A stretch of DNA of 64,000 bases, taken from positions 3,596,001 through 3,660,000 of the forward strand of contig CP097466.1 of assembly GCA_041874725.1 (NCBI GenBank). The letters are read 5' to 3'. How positions within the stretch are numbered: the stretch's first letter is position 1; each line of letters begins with the position of its first letter. Made by a program: the position numbers and the translations under genes. The stretch is from Duganella sp. BuS-21 (GTDB lineage: Bacteria; Pseudomonadota; Gammaproteobacteria; Burkholderiales; Burkholderiaceae_D). Positions 15,899 through 22,728 of the stretch are shown here, one piece after another. The notes beneath the pieces are model-generated. The model saw only the letters and a list, made by a program, of their open reading frames with translations. It was not told where the DNA came from and did no database searches.

Positions 15899-16545
15899 TG
15901 CGCGTCGTGCTGGTAGCCGGCGCGGTGGCGCTGGCGGCAATCGTCGGCGCGTACATGATGCCGGGACCGCGCATCGTTGATGGGGAGTCCGATGCGGCTC
16001 CAGACTTGGAAGATTACGGCCAGCAGGCAATTGCCCTGGCCGATGGATATACGGACGGATACAGCATGGATTACAACCAGGTGGCCTTTCTGATGGCGTT
16101 GCGCATGGGAGAAGGAACGCAGGGCCAGGACGGTTACCGCACGCTGTTTGGTGGCGGGCTGTTCGATAGCTTCGATACGCATCCGGCGTTGGCCGGCTGG
16201 CGCGGCTTGCCGCTCTCCGATGCGCTGTGCGCGGGCGCGGGACTGGGGCCGGGCTGCGTGTCGACTGCGGCCGGCGCATTCCAGTTCACAAAACCAACGT
16301 GGGTGCGCATCGCCAGCAAACTGCGCCTGCCTGACTTCTCGCCGGCCTGCCAGGATGCGGCGGCGTGGGAATTGATCAGGGAGAAGGGCGCTGATGTCGA
16401 TGTGCTGGCGGGCCGCACCGCTGCCGCCATCGCCAAGGTGCGCAAGATTTGGGCGTCGTTGCCGGGTGCTGGTTACGGCCAGCATGAGGTGGCGATTGCA
16501 TCGTTCAACAAAGTATTCACGCAAGCAGGGGGCGTACTCGCATGA
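15898..16545 (+). CDS. Endolysin, lambda R-like (GH104) with signal anchor
   Basis: ATG at 15898 overlaps the upstream TAA. An N-terminal membrane anchor (MRVVLVAGAVALAAIVGAYM) is followed by a lytic-transglycosylase/lysozyme domain: ALRMGEGTQGQDGYRTLFGG carries the catalytic glutamate region, then STAAGAFQFTKPTW and DFSPACQDAAAWELIREKGA, close to phage lambda endolysin R. It cleaves peptidoglycan, for exit or for virion entry. Element B uses an SLT-type transglycosylase in the same slot, so this module has been exchanged. Confidence 0.85.
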   Translation: MRVVLVAGAVALAAIVGAYMMPGPRIVDGESDAAPDLEDYGQQAIALADGYTDGYSMDYNQVAFLMALRMGEGTQGQDGYRTLFGGGLFDSFDTHPALAGWRGLPLSDALCAGAGLGPGCVSTAAGAFQFTKPTWVRIASKLRLPDFSPACQDAAAWELIREKGADVDVLAGRTAAAIAKVRKIWASLPGAGYGQHEVAIASFNKVFTQAGGVLA

Positions 16546-16985
16546 GTAACAATCTACTCTTGGCCGCTGCCATCGGCGCGGCTCTTTTCCTCGTCGTGAA
16601 AAAGCAGGCGCAGGCTGGAGCCGTGGCGCAGGGAACCGCGCCGCGCTCGTATGTGTCGCCGCCGCAGGTCAAGAACCTGAACGGCGATATGTGGAAAAGC
16701 CTGCTGGGCCAGGGCTTCGTAAGCGCTGCCGGAAGCGGCACGTCGGGCCTGATCAAGAACATTTTCGGCCAGCTCTCGACAAGCGACGGCAAGCCGGTAG
16801 GCGGCGCTGATCCGCGCGCCGGCTTCATTCCGGTGCTGACCGGGAACCCGCTAGGCGGCCAGGACTACTTGTCCAGCCTGATGCCGATCACGGGCGATCT
16901 GATGGGCTGGAAAAATCTCGCGGGCGGTGGCGCTCCTGAGACGCCGGACATTTACTACAGCGACGATCTCGAGGGGCTTTTCTGA
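16542..16985 (+). CDS. Virion membrane protein with N-terminal helix
   Basis: The 147-residue protein starts with a membrane helix (MSNNLLLAAAIGAALFLVV) and continues with a glycine/proline-rich soluble domain ending in acidic residues. It overlaps the endolysin stop by ATGA. The element B protein at 19575 has the same topology and position. Confidence 0.6.
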   Translation: MSNNLLLAAAIGAALFLVVKKQAQAGAVAQGTAPRSYVSPPQVKNLNGDMWKSLLGQGFVSAAGSGTSGLIKNIFGQLSTSDGKPVGGADPRAGFIPVLTGNPLGGQDYLSSLMPITGDLMGWKNLAGGGAPETPDIYYSDDLEGLF

Positions 16986-17269
16986 TGAGCATCAAGGGCG
17001 ACGTCATTGCGATCACGATTGCGGGCGCTGTGCTGCTCGCGGCCGGCTGGTACGCGAAAAAAAAAGTGCAGGGTGCTGTCACCAATGTGACGAAGCCCGT
17101 AAAAGACGCAATCGCGGGTTTTGATAATGCCGTTGACGGCTACATCAACGCGGCGGGTCAATACATCACTGGAGACGGCGGCTGGACCTACTACGGCGGG
17201 CATACGCCGCAATACAACTACGTGATCCCGAAAGATTTCGGGATCATCAATCCGAACGAGGGCTGGTGA
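16985..17269 (+). CDS. Small membrane protein
   Basis: The 94-residue protein has an N-terminal helix (IAITIAGAVLLAAGWYAKKK) and a soluble C-terminal half rich in Tyr, Gly and Asn. The element B protein at 19303 has a like helix (AIAAGVVVIGAWYV). Start and stop overlap the neighbours, indicating one transcript. Confidence 0.6.
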   Translation: MSIKGDVIAITIAGAVLLAAGWYAKKKVQGAVTNVTKPVKDAIAGFDNAVDGYINAAGQYITGDGGWTYYGGHTPQYNYVIPKDFGIINPNEGW

Positions 17270-17445
17270 TGGTCAACCTGTCGAAAATGATCCCTACGCC
17301 GGTCGAAGTCGGCCGCGAGGGGCTGATTGTCCTGGGCGGGCTGCTGATCGCGGCCTTCATCCTCTCGCGGTTCCCAAAGGTCCGGGACTGGGTAACCGGG
17401 CAGTCGATCACGGTCAAGGATAACCGTAACAACATACTTTTCTAA
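17269..17445 (+). CDS. 58-residue membrane protein, PTP-SRxP type
   Basis: The frame begins MVNLSKMIPTPVEVGREGL and has one helix (IVLGGLLIAAFILSRFPKV). The element B frame at 24108 aligns (LPTPQKL, then a helix ending LVSRIPAL), though it lies in front of the capsid gene there. The gene has moved within the late region while being kept, which supports a structural role. Confidence 0.65.
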   Translation: MVNLSKMIPTPVEVGREGLIVLGGLLIAAFILSRFPKVRDWVTGQSITVKDNRNNILF

Positions 17446-17460
17446 CGAGGGAGCAAGGCA

Positions 17461-17637
17461 ATGAAACGACTGAAAGAGGCATCAACCTGGGCGGGTCTGG
17501 CCGCTATCCTGCAAGGCCTGAAAGCCGTACTGCCGCAACACGCGGTGGTACTGGACGGCCTGACCGTCGTGGCCGGTCTGGTGGCCGGCGTGGTGCCTGA
17601 AAAGGGCGCTCCTGCGCCTGCTGAGGGCGTCAAGTAA
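17461..17637 (+). CDS. Holin-like or small membrane protein, MKRLKEASTWAG family
   Basis: The 58-residue product begins MKRLKEASTWAGLAAILQ, has two hydrophobic segments and the motif VVLDGLTVVAGLVAGVVPE. The element B product (19037) shares the first twelve residues exactly and the VVLDGL-G/V-AG segment. Two short helices with a charged start suit a holin, but no experiment or clear family supports this. Confidence 0.6.
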   Translation: MKRLKEASTWAGLAAILQGLKAVLPQHAVVLDGLTVVAGLVAGVVPEKGAPAPAEGVK

Positions 17638-17768
17638 TGTCGGCGCTTGAGTTCATCCAGGTCATCACCAGCACCGGAGTGTTGGCCGGTGGACTCGGGC
17701 TGCTGAAATGGGGGCTGACCGTCGAACGACGGCTGCTGAAAATGGAAGTCAAAACGGGGGTGGAATGA
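17637..17768 (+). CDS. 43-residue membrane-associated peptide
   Basis: The frame starts by TAATG overlap. It contains one short hydrophobic region (TSTGVLAGGLGLLKWGL) and a charged tail. The element B frame at 18873 has GSGVLAQGWGAMKWAARVE in the same place, so the two are homologous. Small lysis accessory or virion protein are both possible. Confidence 0.6.
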   Translation: MSALEFIQVITSTGVLAGGLGLLKWGLTVERRLLKMEVKTGVE

Positions 17769-17836
17769 TGGCAAAGACCAAGCGCAAGACGCCGGCACGA
17801 AACGCGAATGGCCGGTTCAAGAAACGTAAGAAGTAA
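17768..17836 (+). CDS. 22-residue ultra-basic peptide, identical in both prophages
   Basis: The peptide starts MAKTKRKTPARN and ends RFKKRKK, about half of its residues being Lys or Arg. The element B peptide (18812-18880) is identical in all 22 residues while the DNA differs at nine silent positions. This shows strong selection on the protein. It is the last gene of the late operon in both. A DNA-binding virion peptide or RNA-binding regulator are reasonable guesses. ATG at 17765 could add one methionine. Confidence 0.75.
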   Translation: MAKTKRKTPARNANGRFKKRKK

Positions 17837-17842
17837 CAAACG

Positions 17843-17865
17843 ACGGCCCGGTGATACCGGGCCGT
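17843..17865 (+). terminator. Late-operon terminator of element A
   Basis: ACGGCCCGGT and ACCGGGCCGT form a perfect 10-bp stem with a three-base loop, followed by TTCGC. It directly follows the last late gene. The T-run is short. Confidence 0.65.
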
Positions 17866-17886
17866 TTCGCATAATCGATAGGCGGT

Positions 17887-18192
17887 CTACAGGATAGCGT
17901 GAAGCGCAAGGCGGGCGTGATACGGCGGCGGGCGGCGGGCGGTGATGGCGTCGAAGCGGCGATCTAGCTTAGCGGCGCGCACCTTGCTGGCCACGTCGTA
18001 GCGCTGGACGTAGTTGTCATAGGCGCGCTCATTCAAGTGGACCGGCGAAACGCTGGCGACCCATTCGTAAAGGTCGTCATCGGTGACGACGACGCCGCCG
18101 AACAGGTCTAGCGCGGGCTGGTAAAGTTGGAATGAGGGATAGTCGCGTGCTGGCGGCTGGCGTTTTGGCTTGCGGCGGGTTGGCGTTGTCAT
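17887..18192 (-). CDS. Hypothetical protein at the inner end of element A
   Basis: The 101-residue protein is basic at its N-terminus (TPTRRKPKRQPPARDYP) and has no recognised domain. It runs inward from the dif side, convergent with the late operon. Element B has a different gene in the mirror position (18469). Such end genes are often accessory cargo. The 18193-18340 gap upstream shows no clear structure except one GTAACAAAC-type motif at 18241. Confidence 0.55.
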   Translation of the reverse strand: MTTPTRRKPKRQPPARDYPSFQLYQPALDLFGGVVVTDDDLYEWVASVSPVHLNERAYDNYVQRYDVASKVRAAKLDRRFDAITARRPPPYHARLALHAIL

Positions 18193-18340
18193 CTTGATAT
18201 AATGCGCGAGGGTTGATAGTCCTCAAGGCCAAGAACAGAGGTAGTTTGTTACCTTGTTTTGGGGATTTACATAATCTTCGCGGGGAGTGCGATTTTTCTT
18301 GAAATGTAGCGCAAAGCTTTGATTCACAACAGTTTTAGCT

Positions 18341-18368
18341 ATTTGACATAATATAAATTATGCGAAAT
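18341..18368. repeat. dif-like Xer site 2, between the two prophages
   Basis: Both arms are good: XerD-type ATTTGACATAA (18341-18351), hexamer TATAAA (18352-18357) and XerC-type TTATGCGAAAT (18358-18368). Compared with E. coli dif in the same orientation (ATTTAACATAA, TATACA, TTATGCGCACC) most positions agree, including all inner ones. It is the junction of elements A and B and should be a working Xer site. Confidence 0.85.
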
Positions 18369-18428
18369 CGGACCTCAAATCTCCCCAAAATACACATAGC
18401 CTCTTTTTCGGCGTTTTGACTTTCCCCG

Positions 18429-18451
18429 GCCCGCGTTATCGTGGGCTTTTT
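18429..18451 (+). terminator. Hairpin and T-run at the inner end of element B
   Basis: GCCCGCG and CGTGGGC form a stem with a four-base loop, followed by TTTTTCTT. It precedes the gene at 18469 and would stop transcription arriving across the dif junction, or attenuate that gene. Confidence 0.6.
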
Positions 18452-18468
18452 CTTGTCTGAAAGGAACC

Positions 18469-18831
18469 ATGCGTTACCCAAACCAAAGATATGGCAACCC
18501 TACTGAGTTCGCCTACTACGTTATGTGCCACGGCGACGATATCCCGGGCGTGGCGCGGATGCTCAAGCGCGATGAAAAGACCGTCAAGGACTGGCTGTCG
18601 GGCCGACAGCGCGTCCCGTTCTGGGTTCCGGAGATACTGCGCCTGTGGCAGTTCGAAACGGACAGCTACATGCGCCAGAACAGCCACAAGCGCCGCCCAG
18701 CGCTCGGGGTTGTCACGCACGCCGCCCAGCTGGAATTACGGCGGCCAGACGTGAAAACGCCGCAGACCTTGACGGACCTGCGGCGCGGCGATTTTGATCC
18801 GGTCAACCGGATTATTTCTTGCGCTTCTTGA
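18469..18831 (+). CDS. HTH-like phage protein of the MRYPNQRYG type
   Basis: The 120-residue protein begins MRYPNQRYGNPTEFAYYV and includes VARMLKRDEKTVKDWLSG, a helix-turn-helix pattern with a recognition helix, followed by PFWVPEILRLW. I recall similar small proteins in betaproteobacterial phages and plasmids. ATG follows AAAGGAACC. It is transcribed inward from the dif side and its end overlaps the basic-peptide gene on the other strand. Confidence 0.6.
   Translation: MRYPNQRYGNPTEFAYYVMCHGDDIPGVARMLKRDEKTVKDWLSGRQRVPFWVPEILRLWQFETDSYMRQNSHKRRPALGVVTHAAQLELRRPDVKTPQTLTDLRRGDFDPVNRIISCAS
18754..18785 (-). terminator. Late-operon terminator of element B
   Basis: On the reverse strand CGCCGCAG and CTGCGGCG form an 8-bp stem followed by TTTTC, just beyond the last late gene. 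It lies inside the convergent HTH gene. Confidence 0.55.
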
Positions 18832-18880
18832 AGCGGCCGTTCGCGTTGCGAGCCGGCGTCTTACGCTTGGTCTTAGCCAT
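18812..18880 (-). CDS. 22-residue ultra-basic peptide, element B copy
   Basis: The peptide is identical to the element A product at 17768 over all 22 residues (MAKTKRKTPARN to RFKKRKK), with nine synonymous DNA differences. It overlaps the upstream gene by a few bases and ends the late operon. See the element A entry for possible roles. Confidence 0.75.
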   Translation of the reverse strand: MAKTKRKTPARNANGRFKKRKK

Positions 18881-19037
18881 TTTGCTGTCCTTTCTGTTCC
18901 AAAGTTTGCAATCGCACCTCAACCCGTGCGGCCCATTTCATGGCGCCCCAGCCCTGCGCCAGTACGCCCGATCCCATCAGGACCGGCACTACTTGATTCC
19001 AGTCCACGGCGGCAGCAATCCGGAGCAGCTCACCCAT
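18873..19037 (-). CDS. 54-residue membrane-associated peptide
   Basis: Starts by TAATG overlap with the holin-like gene and contains GSGVLAQGWGAMKWAARVE, aligning with the element A peptide at 17637. The tail is glutamine-rich. Function is unknown. Confidence 0.6.
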   Translation of the reverse strand: MGELLRIAAAVDWNQVVPVLMGSGVLAQGWGAMKWAARVEVRLQTLEQKGQQNG

Positions 19038-19198
19038 TACTTCACCGCGCTCGTTTCAGGCACGATGCCAGCCACCGCGCCGGCCAGGCCCGACAGGCCG
19101 TCCAGCACCACGTGATACTGCGGCGGCACAAGCACCTTCGCCACTTGAAACAGCACGCCCAGGCCCGCCCAGGTTGACGCTTCTTTTAGTCGTTTCAT
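19037..19198 (-). CDS. Holin-like or small membrane protein, MKRLKEASTWAG family
   Basis: The 53-residue product begins MKRLKEASTWAGLGVLFQ and has two hydrophobic segments, the second in VVLDGLSGLAGAVAGIVPE. It is the homologue of the element A product at 17461. Holin function is a guess from size, topology and closeness to the lysis gene. Confidence 0.6.
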   Translation of the reverse strand: MKRLKEASTWAGLGVLFQVAKVLVPPQYHVVLDGLSGLAGAVAGIVPETSAVK

Positions 19199-19207
19199 AT
19201 TGCCCTT

Positions 19208-19306
19208 TCAGTTGTGGTCTGCGCAGTTGCAGCCCGGTTTCTTGGTGAAGTACCACAGCGCCGCGCCGGCCATCGCCAGCACGATCAGCATTTGTTTTTC
19301 AGTCAT
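19208..19306 (-). CDS. 32-residue membrane peptide with C-terminal cysteines
   Basis: The frame starts by ATGA overlap with the upstream gene, has one helix (MLIVLAMAGAALWYF) and ends KKPGCNCADHN. The paired cysteines are unusual for these peptides. No counterpart was seen in element A. Confidence 0.5.
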   Translation of the reverse strand: MTEKQMLIVLAMAGAALWYFTKKPGCNCADHN

Positions 19307-19578
19307 TGGAAAATCGATCCTATGAAGGTGCCAGCAGGACAGGCAAACGATGCATCCCAGGTGCGGCCCTCGCGTAGCGCCTTCTCGCACTCGGTTTCGT
19401 CGGTGCGCGGGATGCCGAGAATGTCGCCCACGCCCACCACGGCGCCGGCGCCGGCATCAGCGATCACGCCAGGGATGGCCGATGCGATCTTGCCGGCGTT
19501 GCTGGTCACGTACCAAGCGCCGATGACGACCACGCCGGCGGCAATGGCGATCAGCATTGCGTCTTCGCTCAGCTTCAT
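19303..19578 (-). CDS. Small membrane protein
   Basis: The 91-residue product starts MKLSEDAMLIAIAAGVVVIG and has a soluble C-terminal half with two cysteines (ETECEKAL and SFACPAG) that could form a disulfide. ATG at 19578 overlaps the upstream stop. It occupies the place of the element A protein at 16985. Confidence 0.6.
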   Translation of the reverse strand: MKLSEDAMLIAIAAGVVVIGAWYVTSNAGKIASAIPGVIADAGAGAVVGVGDILGIPRTDETECEKALREGRTWDASFACPAGTFIGSIFQ

Positions 19579-19919
19579 CCCACCATCCAATCAATTTCGC
19601 CGTCGCCCACGTTGTAGCCCGTATTGACGCCTTCCTGCAAGATGTCGCCGCGATAGTCGTCCAGCGGGTCAACCTGGCTCGGGAAATAGGTGGTCTGGGT
19701 GTTGTTGCGCACGCCGCCGACGATGGATTGCAGGAAGCCGGCCACGGCGCCCACGGCGATCTGCTGCGCGCCGGAACCCACGTTGCCCGGCATGGACGGT
19801 ACGGCGCCCTTCCCTGGCACGCCGGTGCTGCCGTACACCACGCGCTGCTGCGTGTTCTTCAAATACATGTAGGCCAGCAGCGCGCCGCCGATGATCAGGA
19901 TATCGTTGTTGCCGCTCAT
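19575..19919 (-). CDS. Virion membrane protein with N-terminal helix
   Basis: The 114-residue protein has an N-terminal helix (ILIIGGALLAYMYLK) and a glycine-rich soluble domain, matching the topology and order of the element A protein at 16542. It follows the transglycosylase with a four-base overlap. Confidence 0.55.
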   Translation of the reverse strand: MSGNNDILIIGGALLAYMYLKNTQQRVVYGSTGVPGKGAVPSMPGNVGSGAQQIAVGAVAGFLQSIVGGVRNNTQTTYFPSQVDPLDDYRGDILQEGVNTGYNVGDGEIDWMVG

Positions 19920-20488
19920 TCGAAGTTACCCCCGCTCGCGTTGGCTTTCGCCAGGATGGTCGTGTAGTAGTCGGTCGTTTCGGCCGGCGCCAGCTCCAGG
20001 CCCTTGCGCAGCACGTTGCCGATGCCCCAGTTGTACGCGGCCAGGGCGCCGGCCCAGTCGCCGGTCTTTTGATACAGCTTCGCCAGGTAGCGCGCGGCGC
20101 CAGGAATCGCGATTTCTGGATCGAGCGCCGCTTCCGCGCTGCCAAGTTCCTCGCGCGCGGTAGCCGGCATGAACTGCGCAATGCCCATGGCGCCGACGCG
20201 CGAGCGCTTGGCGCCGCTGATGATGTCGGGGTTGTAGCGGCTCTCCTTCCAGAACAACCAGGCCAGGATTTCAGCCGGCGGCCCGAACTGAATCGAGGCG
20301 CCCGCGATCAGCTCTTGATATGGCGCGCTGCCGGTAGGCCATGCCGTAAATTTGCTCATAATTTCTTCGATCCCATCTTCAATAATGTTTGAGTCGTCAT
20401 CGCCTGCGGTGCTGCCGCCCTGGTGCGTCGCCGCGTAAAGCAGCAGCGCACCGATCACCACAGCAATGGCGGTGTCCTGCGTATCCAT
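19916..20488 (-). CDS. Membrane-anchored SLT-type lytic transglycosylase
   Basis: ATG at 20488 overlaps the upstream TAA. An N-terminal anchor (TAIAVVIGALLLYAATH) precedes an SLT domain: the catalytic glutamate in AWLFWKESRYNP (about residue 80), then GAMGIAQFMPATA and GALAAYNWG. It cuts peptidoglycan glycan strands. It fills the position of the GH104 endolysin of element A, an unrelated fold, so the two phages solved the same step with different modules. Confidence 0.85.
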   Translation of the reverse strand: MDTQDTAIAVVIGALLLYAATHQGGSTAGDDDSNIIEDGIEEIMSKFTAWPTGSAPYQELIAGASIQFGPPAEILAWLFWKESRYNPDIISGAKRSRVGAMGIAQFMPATAREELGSAEAALDPEIAIPGAARYLAKLYQKTGDWAGALAAYNWGIGNVLRKGLELAPAETTDYYTTILAKANASGGNFE

Positions 20489-21273
20489 TACAGCAGCGTG
20501 TAGAGGACGGTTTTCTTGCAGATGCCAGTTACCGCCGTTTGATTCACCCACAGACCTTTGCCTGCCGCGATCTTCACCCGCACCGAGAGCTTCTCGTTGA
20601 CAGAAGCCGCCTGCGCCATGCTGGACGATCCAACCATGCTACCCATCGAGACGACGAAAATCAGATCGCCGTCGATATCGGTGGTCGGCGCGACTGCGCC
20701 CGCCAGCAAGCTCACGGATGCCGGCGAGGTAGCGCCGCTGTTGCTGCCGGCAAGGCTGACCTCGGCAAACTCAATGTATGCTCCGTTGGGATTCTGCGCG
20801 GCGGTGAAGACCTGAATGGCCGCCGTCGCCGCCACGGAATTGTTTGCGAAAGCGTTGGTGTACTGCACGGTAGTCCCCGCGACGTTGATAGTGGTTGAGG
20901 GATCGAGCTGCACCGGCACGCGCTCGGCCGTGGTGTTGTTCACCTTGACGATGTTGGCGAAGGTGGCATCCAGCTGAACTTTGTTTAGGGTGTTGGCGTC
21001 ATCGAATTCGCCCGCGCCGATGATCACGGCGCCGTCGAGCTGCACGGCCGGGTCATAGGCTTTCACCTCCCAGTGCTGCGCTTTTTCGCCTGGCGACAAG
21101 CGGAAGCGTTGACCTGGGCGCAAGACCATTTCCGCACCGCTGTCAGGCTTGACGCGAATGCGCGTCTCGCCGGTCGATGGCGTCGGCGTGGCAGACTCGT
21201 AGACGAACAAATCGCCCACCAGATTGAATGGACGGGTCTCGTTCACCGCCAGCTTGAGTACATAGGCCTGCAT
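20488..21273 (-). CDS. Putative minor capsid or spike protein
   Basis: The 261-residue protein is predicted beta-rich and soluble. IRVKPDSGAEMVLRPGQRF near residue 38 parallels the element A protein at 15167. Threonine/asparagine-rich middle strands and position before the lysis gene are shared. It is the best candidate for the vertex protein, though this is inference. Confidence 0.5.
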   Translation of the reverse strand: MQAYVLKLAVNETRPFNLVGDLFVYESATPTPSTGETRIRVKPDSGAEMVLRPGQRFRLSPGEKAQHWEVKAYDPAVQLDGAVIIGAGEFDDANTLNKVQLDATFANIVKVNNTTAERVPVQLDPSTTINVAGTTVQYTNAFANNSVAATAAIQVFTAAQNPNGAYIEFAEVSLAGSNSGATSPASVSLLAGAVAPTTDIDGDLIFVVSMGSMVGSSSMAQAASVNEKLSVRVKIAAGKGLWVNQTAVTGICKKTVLYTLL

Positions 21274-21283
21274 CTTTTTTCCT

Positions 21284-22054
21284 TTATTTCAAGGCGAACG
21301 CTACGCCCACGGCTGCGGCCGCGACGATGGCGTAGAGCACCATTTTCGATTGCCCGCCGTCCTTGGCATCCTGCATCGCGGCCGCCGTGCTCTTTAGCGC
21401 ATCGGACGCGAAGCCCATCACGGCCGCCGAGCTGGCATTCGCCATCGCGCTCTGACCTTTGGCGCTGTCGAACGCCATGCTCACCGCCGACAGGTTGTCC
21501 TTGCTGCTCTGTTTGAGCACATCGATTGCGCCGGTGATGCCTTTTTCGGCCACGCCCAGCGCCTTGGTGGTCATCGAGCCTGCAAGGGTCAGCGAGCCGT
21601 TGACGCTGCCGTAGTCGGTCGAGCTGTTCACCGTCGTCACCGAACGGTTGCTGCTGTCGTTGAAATTCGTCGACGAGTTTTTGTAGCTGTTGTCGGTGAA
21701 TTTGGTGGAGCTGTCGCTGTTGTCGGTGAAGTGGGTGGACTTGTCGCTGTTGTCTGTGAAATGCGTTGACGAATCCTTCGTGCTGCTGTCCACAAAGGAG
21801 GTCAGCGAGCTTTTGGTGCTCATGTCGAGGAATTGCGTCACGCTCGACTGGGAGCGGTCGATATTGTTGTTGTCGCCGCTGACGGCCACCGCTGCATCCG
21901 ACGCGACGTTACGGCCATCCTTGCTGGTGACGTAGTTCGTCGTCGAACTGGTCGTGGACGTGCTGCTGTCGCTGTCGCTGTCGCCGCCCCAATTGGCGGG
22001 CGTCACCGGCCGGCCGATACGGAGCTGATAAATCTGCGCTGGTCGTAAAATCAT
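21284..22054 (-). CDS. Repeat-rich structural protein with C-terminal anchor
   Basis: ATG at 22054 overlaps the upstream stop and yields 256 residues. After a soluble start comes a Ser/Thr/Asp tract with repeated THFTDNSD, TKFTDNS and TNFNDSS units (about residues 90-140), then an alanine-rich helix and a C-terminal membrane helix (MVLYAIVAAAAVGVAFAL). The element A protein at 14440 has the same plan. Fast-changing repeats on an anchored protein suit a fibre or receptor-contact role. Confidence 0.6.
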   Translation of the reverse strand: MILRPAQIYQLRIGRPVTPANWGGDSDSDSSTSTTSSTTNYVTSKDGRNVASDAAVAVSGDNNNIDRSQSSVTQFLDMSTKSSLTSFVDSSTKDSSTHFTDNSDKSTHFTDNSDSSTKFTDNSYKNSSTNFNDSSNRSVTTVNSSTDYGSVNGSLTLAGSMTTKALGVAEKGITGAIDVLKQSSKDNLSAVSMAFDSAKGQSAMANASSAAVMGFASDALKSTAAAMQDAKDGGQSKMVLYAIVAAAAVGVAFALK

Positions 22055-22443
22055 TGCTCGATATTCTTTCGTAAGTAGTAGGCGCCGCCCTCTTCCCGCG
22101 TCACTTCGTAGCCGTGGCGCGCGACCTTGCGCACCAGTCCGCGCCGCTCGGTGCGAAAGCCGATCCACTGGAAGCCGGCGGCCTGCACGTCGATCAGCGC
22201 ACTGAGAGCGGCGGTCAGGTCAAACGCCGCCTTTCCGCAAGCCGCCATGATCCACAGGTGCACGCCCATCTGCGCGAGCACGTACGCGGCCACAACTTCA
22301 CCGGCATCCGTCACGATCTTGTACGCCTGGCCCGAGCCGACGACCTGGGCCAGGCTGATGCGGTTCAGGCGATCCGTTTTCCACGATTTGAAGCGGGCCA
22401 GCAGCGCGCCCGCTTCTTCCGCGCCGCAAGCCTCCGCCCTCAT
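22051..22443 (-). CDS. Acyltransferase-like (GNAT-type) phage protein
   Basis: The 130-residue protein has a strand-helix pattern ending in GFQWIGFRTERRGLVRKVARHGYEV (in two parts), typical of the last strands of GNAT-like domains in phages. The acetyl-CoA loop is not clear, so activity is uncertain. It lies inside the structural operon, overlapping genes on both sides, and element A has no copy. It might modify a capsid or host protein. Confidence 0.4.
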   Translation of the reverse strand: MRAEACGAEEAGALLARFKSWKTDRLNRISLAQVVGSGQAYKIVTDAGEVVAAYVLAQMGVHLWIMAACGKAAFDLTAALSALIDVQAAGFQWIGFRTERRGLVRKVARHGYEVTREEGGAYYLRKNIEQ

Positions 22444-22727
22444 CGGTTCCGCCGCATCAGCAGGAGCACCACGGCGGCAATGAGCAACATGTTCTGGTTG
22501 ATACCCAGGTTCCCCAGCAGACTTCCGCCGGTAGCGGGCGTCTGCGCCGCTTCGTTGGCGCCGCTGTTGCCGCTCGCCTTCACCGTGTTGCCGTCGCCGA
22601 AGTTGATCACCCAGCCCGAGCCGTCAAAGTTGAACGGCGAGTTGGTGGGCGTGGCCACGCCCGCGCTCGACTGCGCGGACGATGGGCCACCACCGCCGGC
22701 CGAAACTGATAGATTCGGAATCGGCAT
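22440..22727 (-). CDS. Membrane protein with a SGW-x-N-x-G motif
   Basis: The 95-residue protein carries FNFDGSGWVINFGDG and a C-terminal helix (MLLIAAVVLLLMRRNR). It is the homologue of the element A protein at 14131. Positive residues at the C-terminus suggest the soluble domain faces the other side of the membrane. Confidence 0.65.
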   Translation of the reverse strand: MPIPNLSVSAGGGGPSSAQSSAGVATPTNSPFNFDGSGWVINFGDGNTVKASGNSGANEAAQTPATGGSLLGNLGINQNMLLIAAVVLLLMRRNR

Positions 22728-22728
22728 C

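Larger units (their letters stand above)
7653..18351 (+). mobile_element. Element A: PM2/corticovirus-like prophage (about 10.7 kb)
   Basis: The element runs between the central hexamers of dif-like sites 1 and 2. It carries a repressor-like gene, an HUH replication initiator, a packaging ATPase, a PM2-P2-like major capsid protein, small membrane proteins and a GH104 endolysin. There is no terminase, portal, tail or Zot protein, which rules out tailed and filamentous phages. PM2 has a genome of about 10 kb with the same gene kinds. No recombinase is encoded, so integration is inferred to use host XerC/XerD. All core genes look intact. Confidence 0.8.

Noticed and set aside
18341..18368. TATAAA regions read as promoters
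   Set aside because: Conservation covers two 11-bp arms matching dif, not a -35/-10 pair, and it falls exactly at element boundaries.
21650..21800. Tandem near-identical 30-bp repeats that could look like a small CRISPR array
   Set aside because: They keep the reading frame and encode the FTDNSD units of a structural protein; there are no unique spacers and no cas genes.
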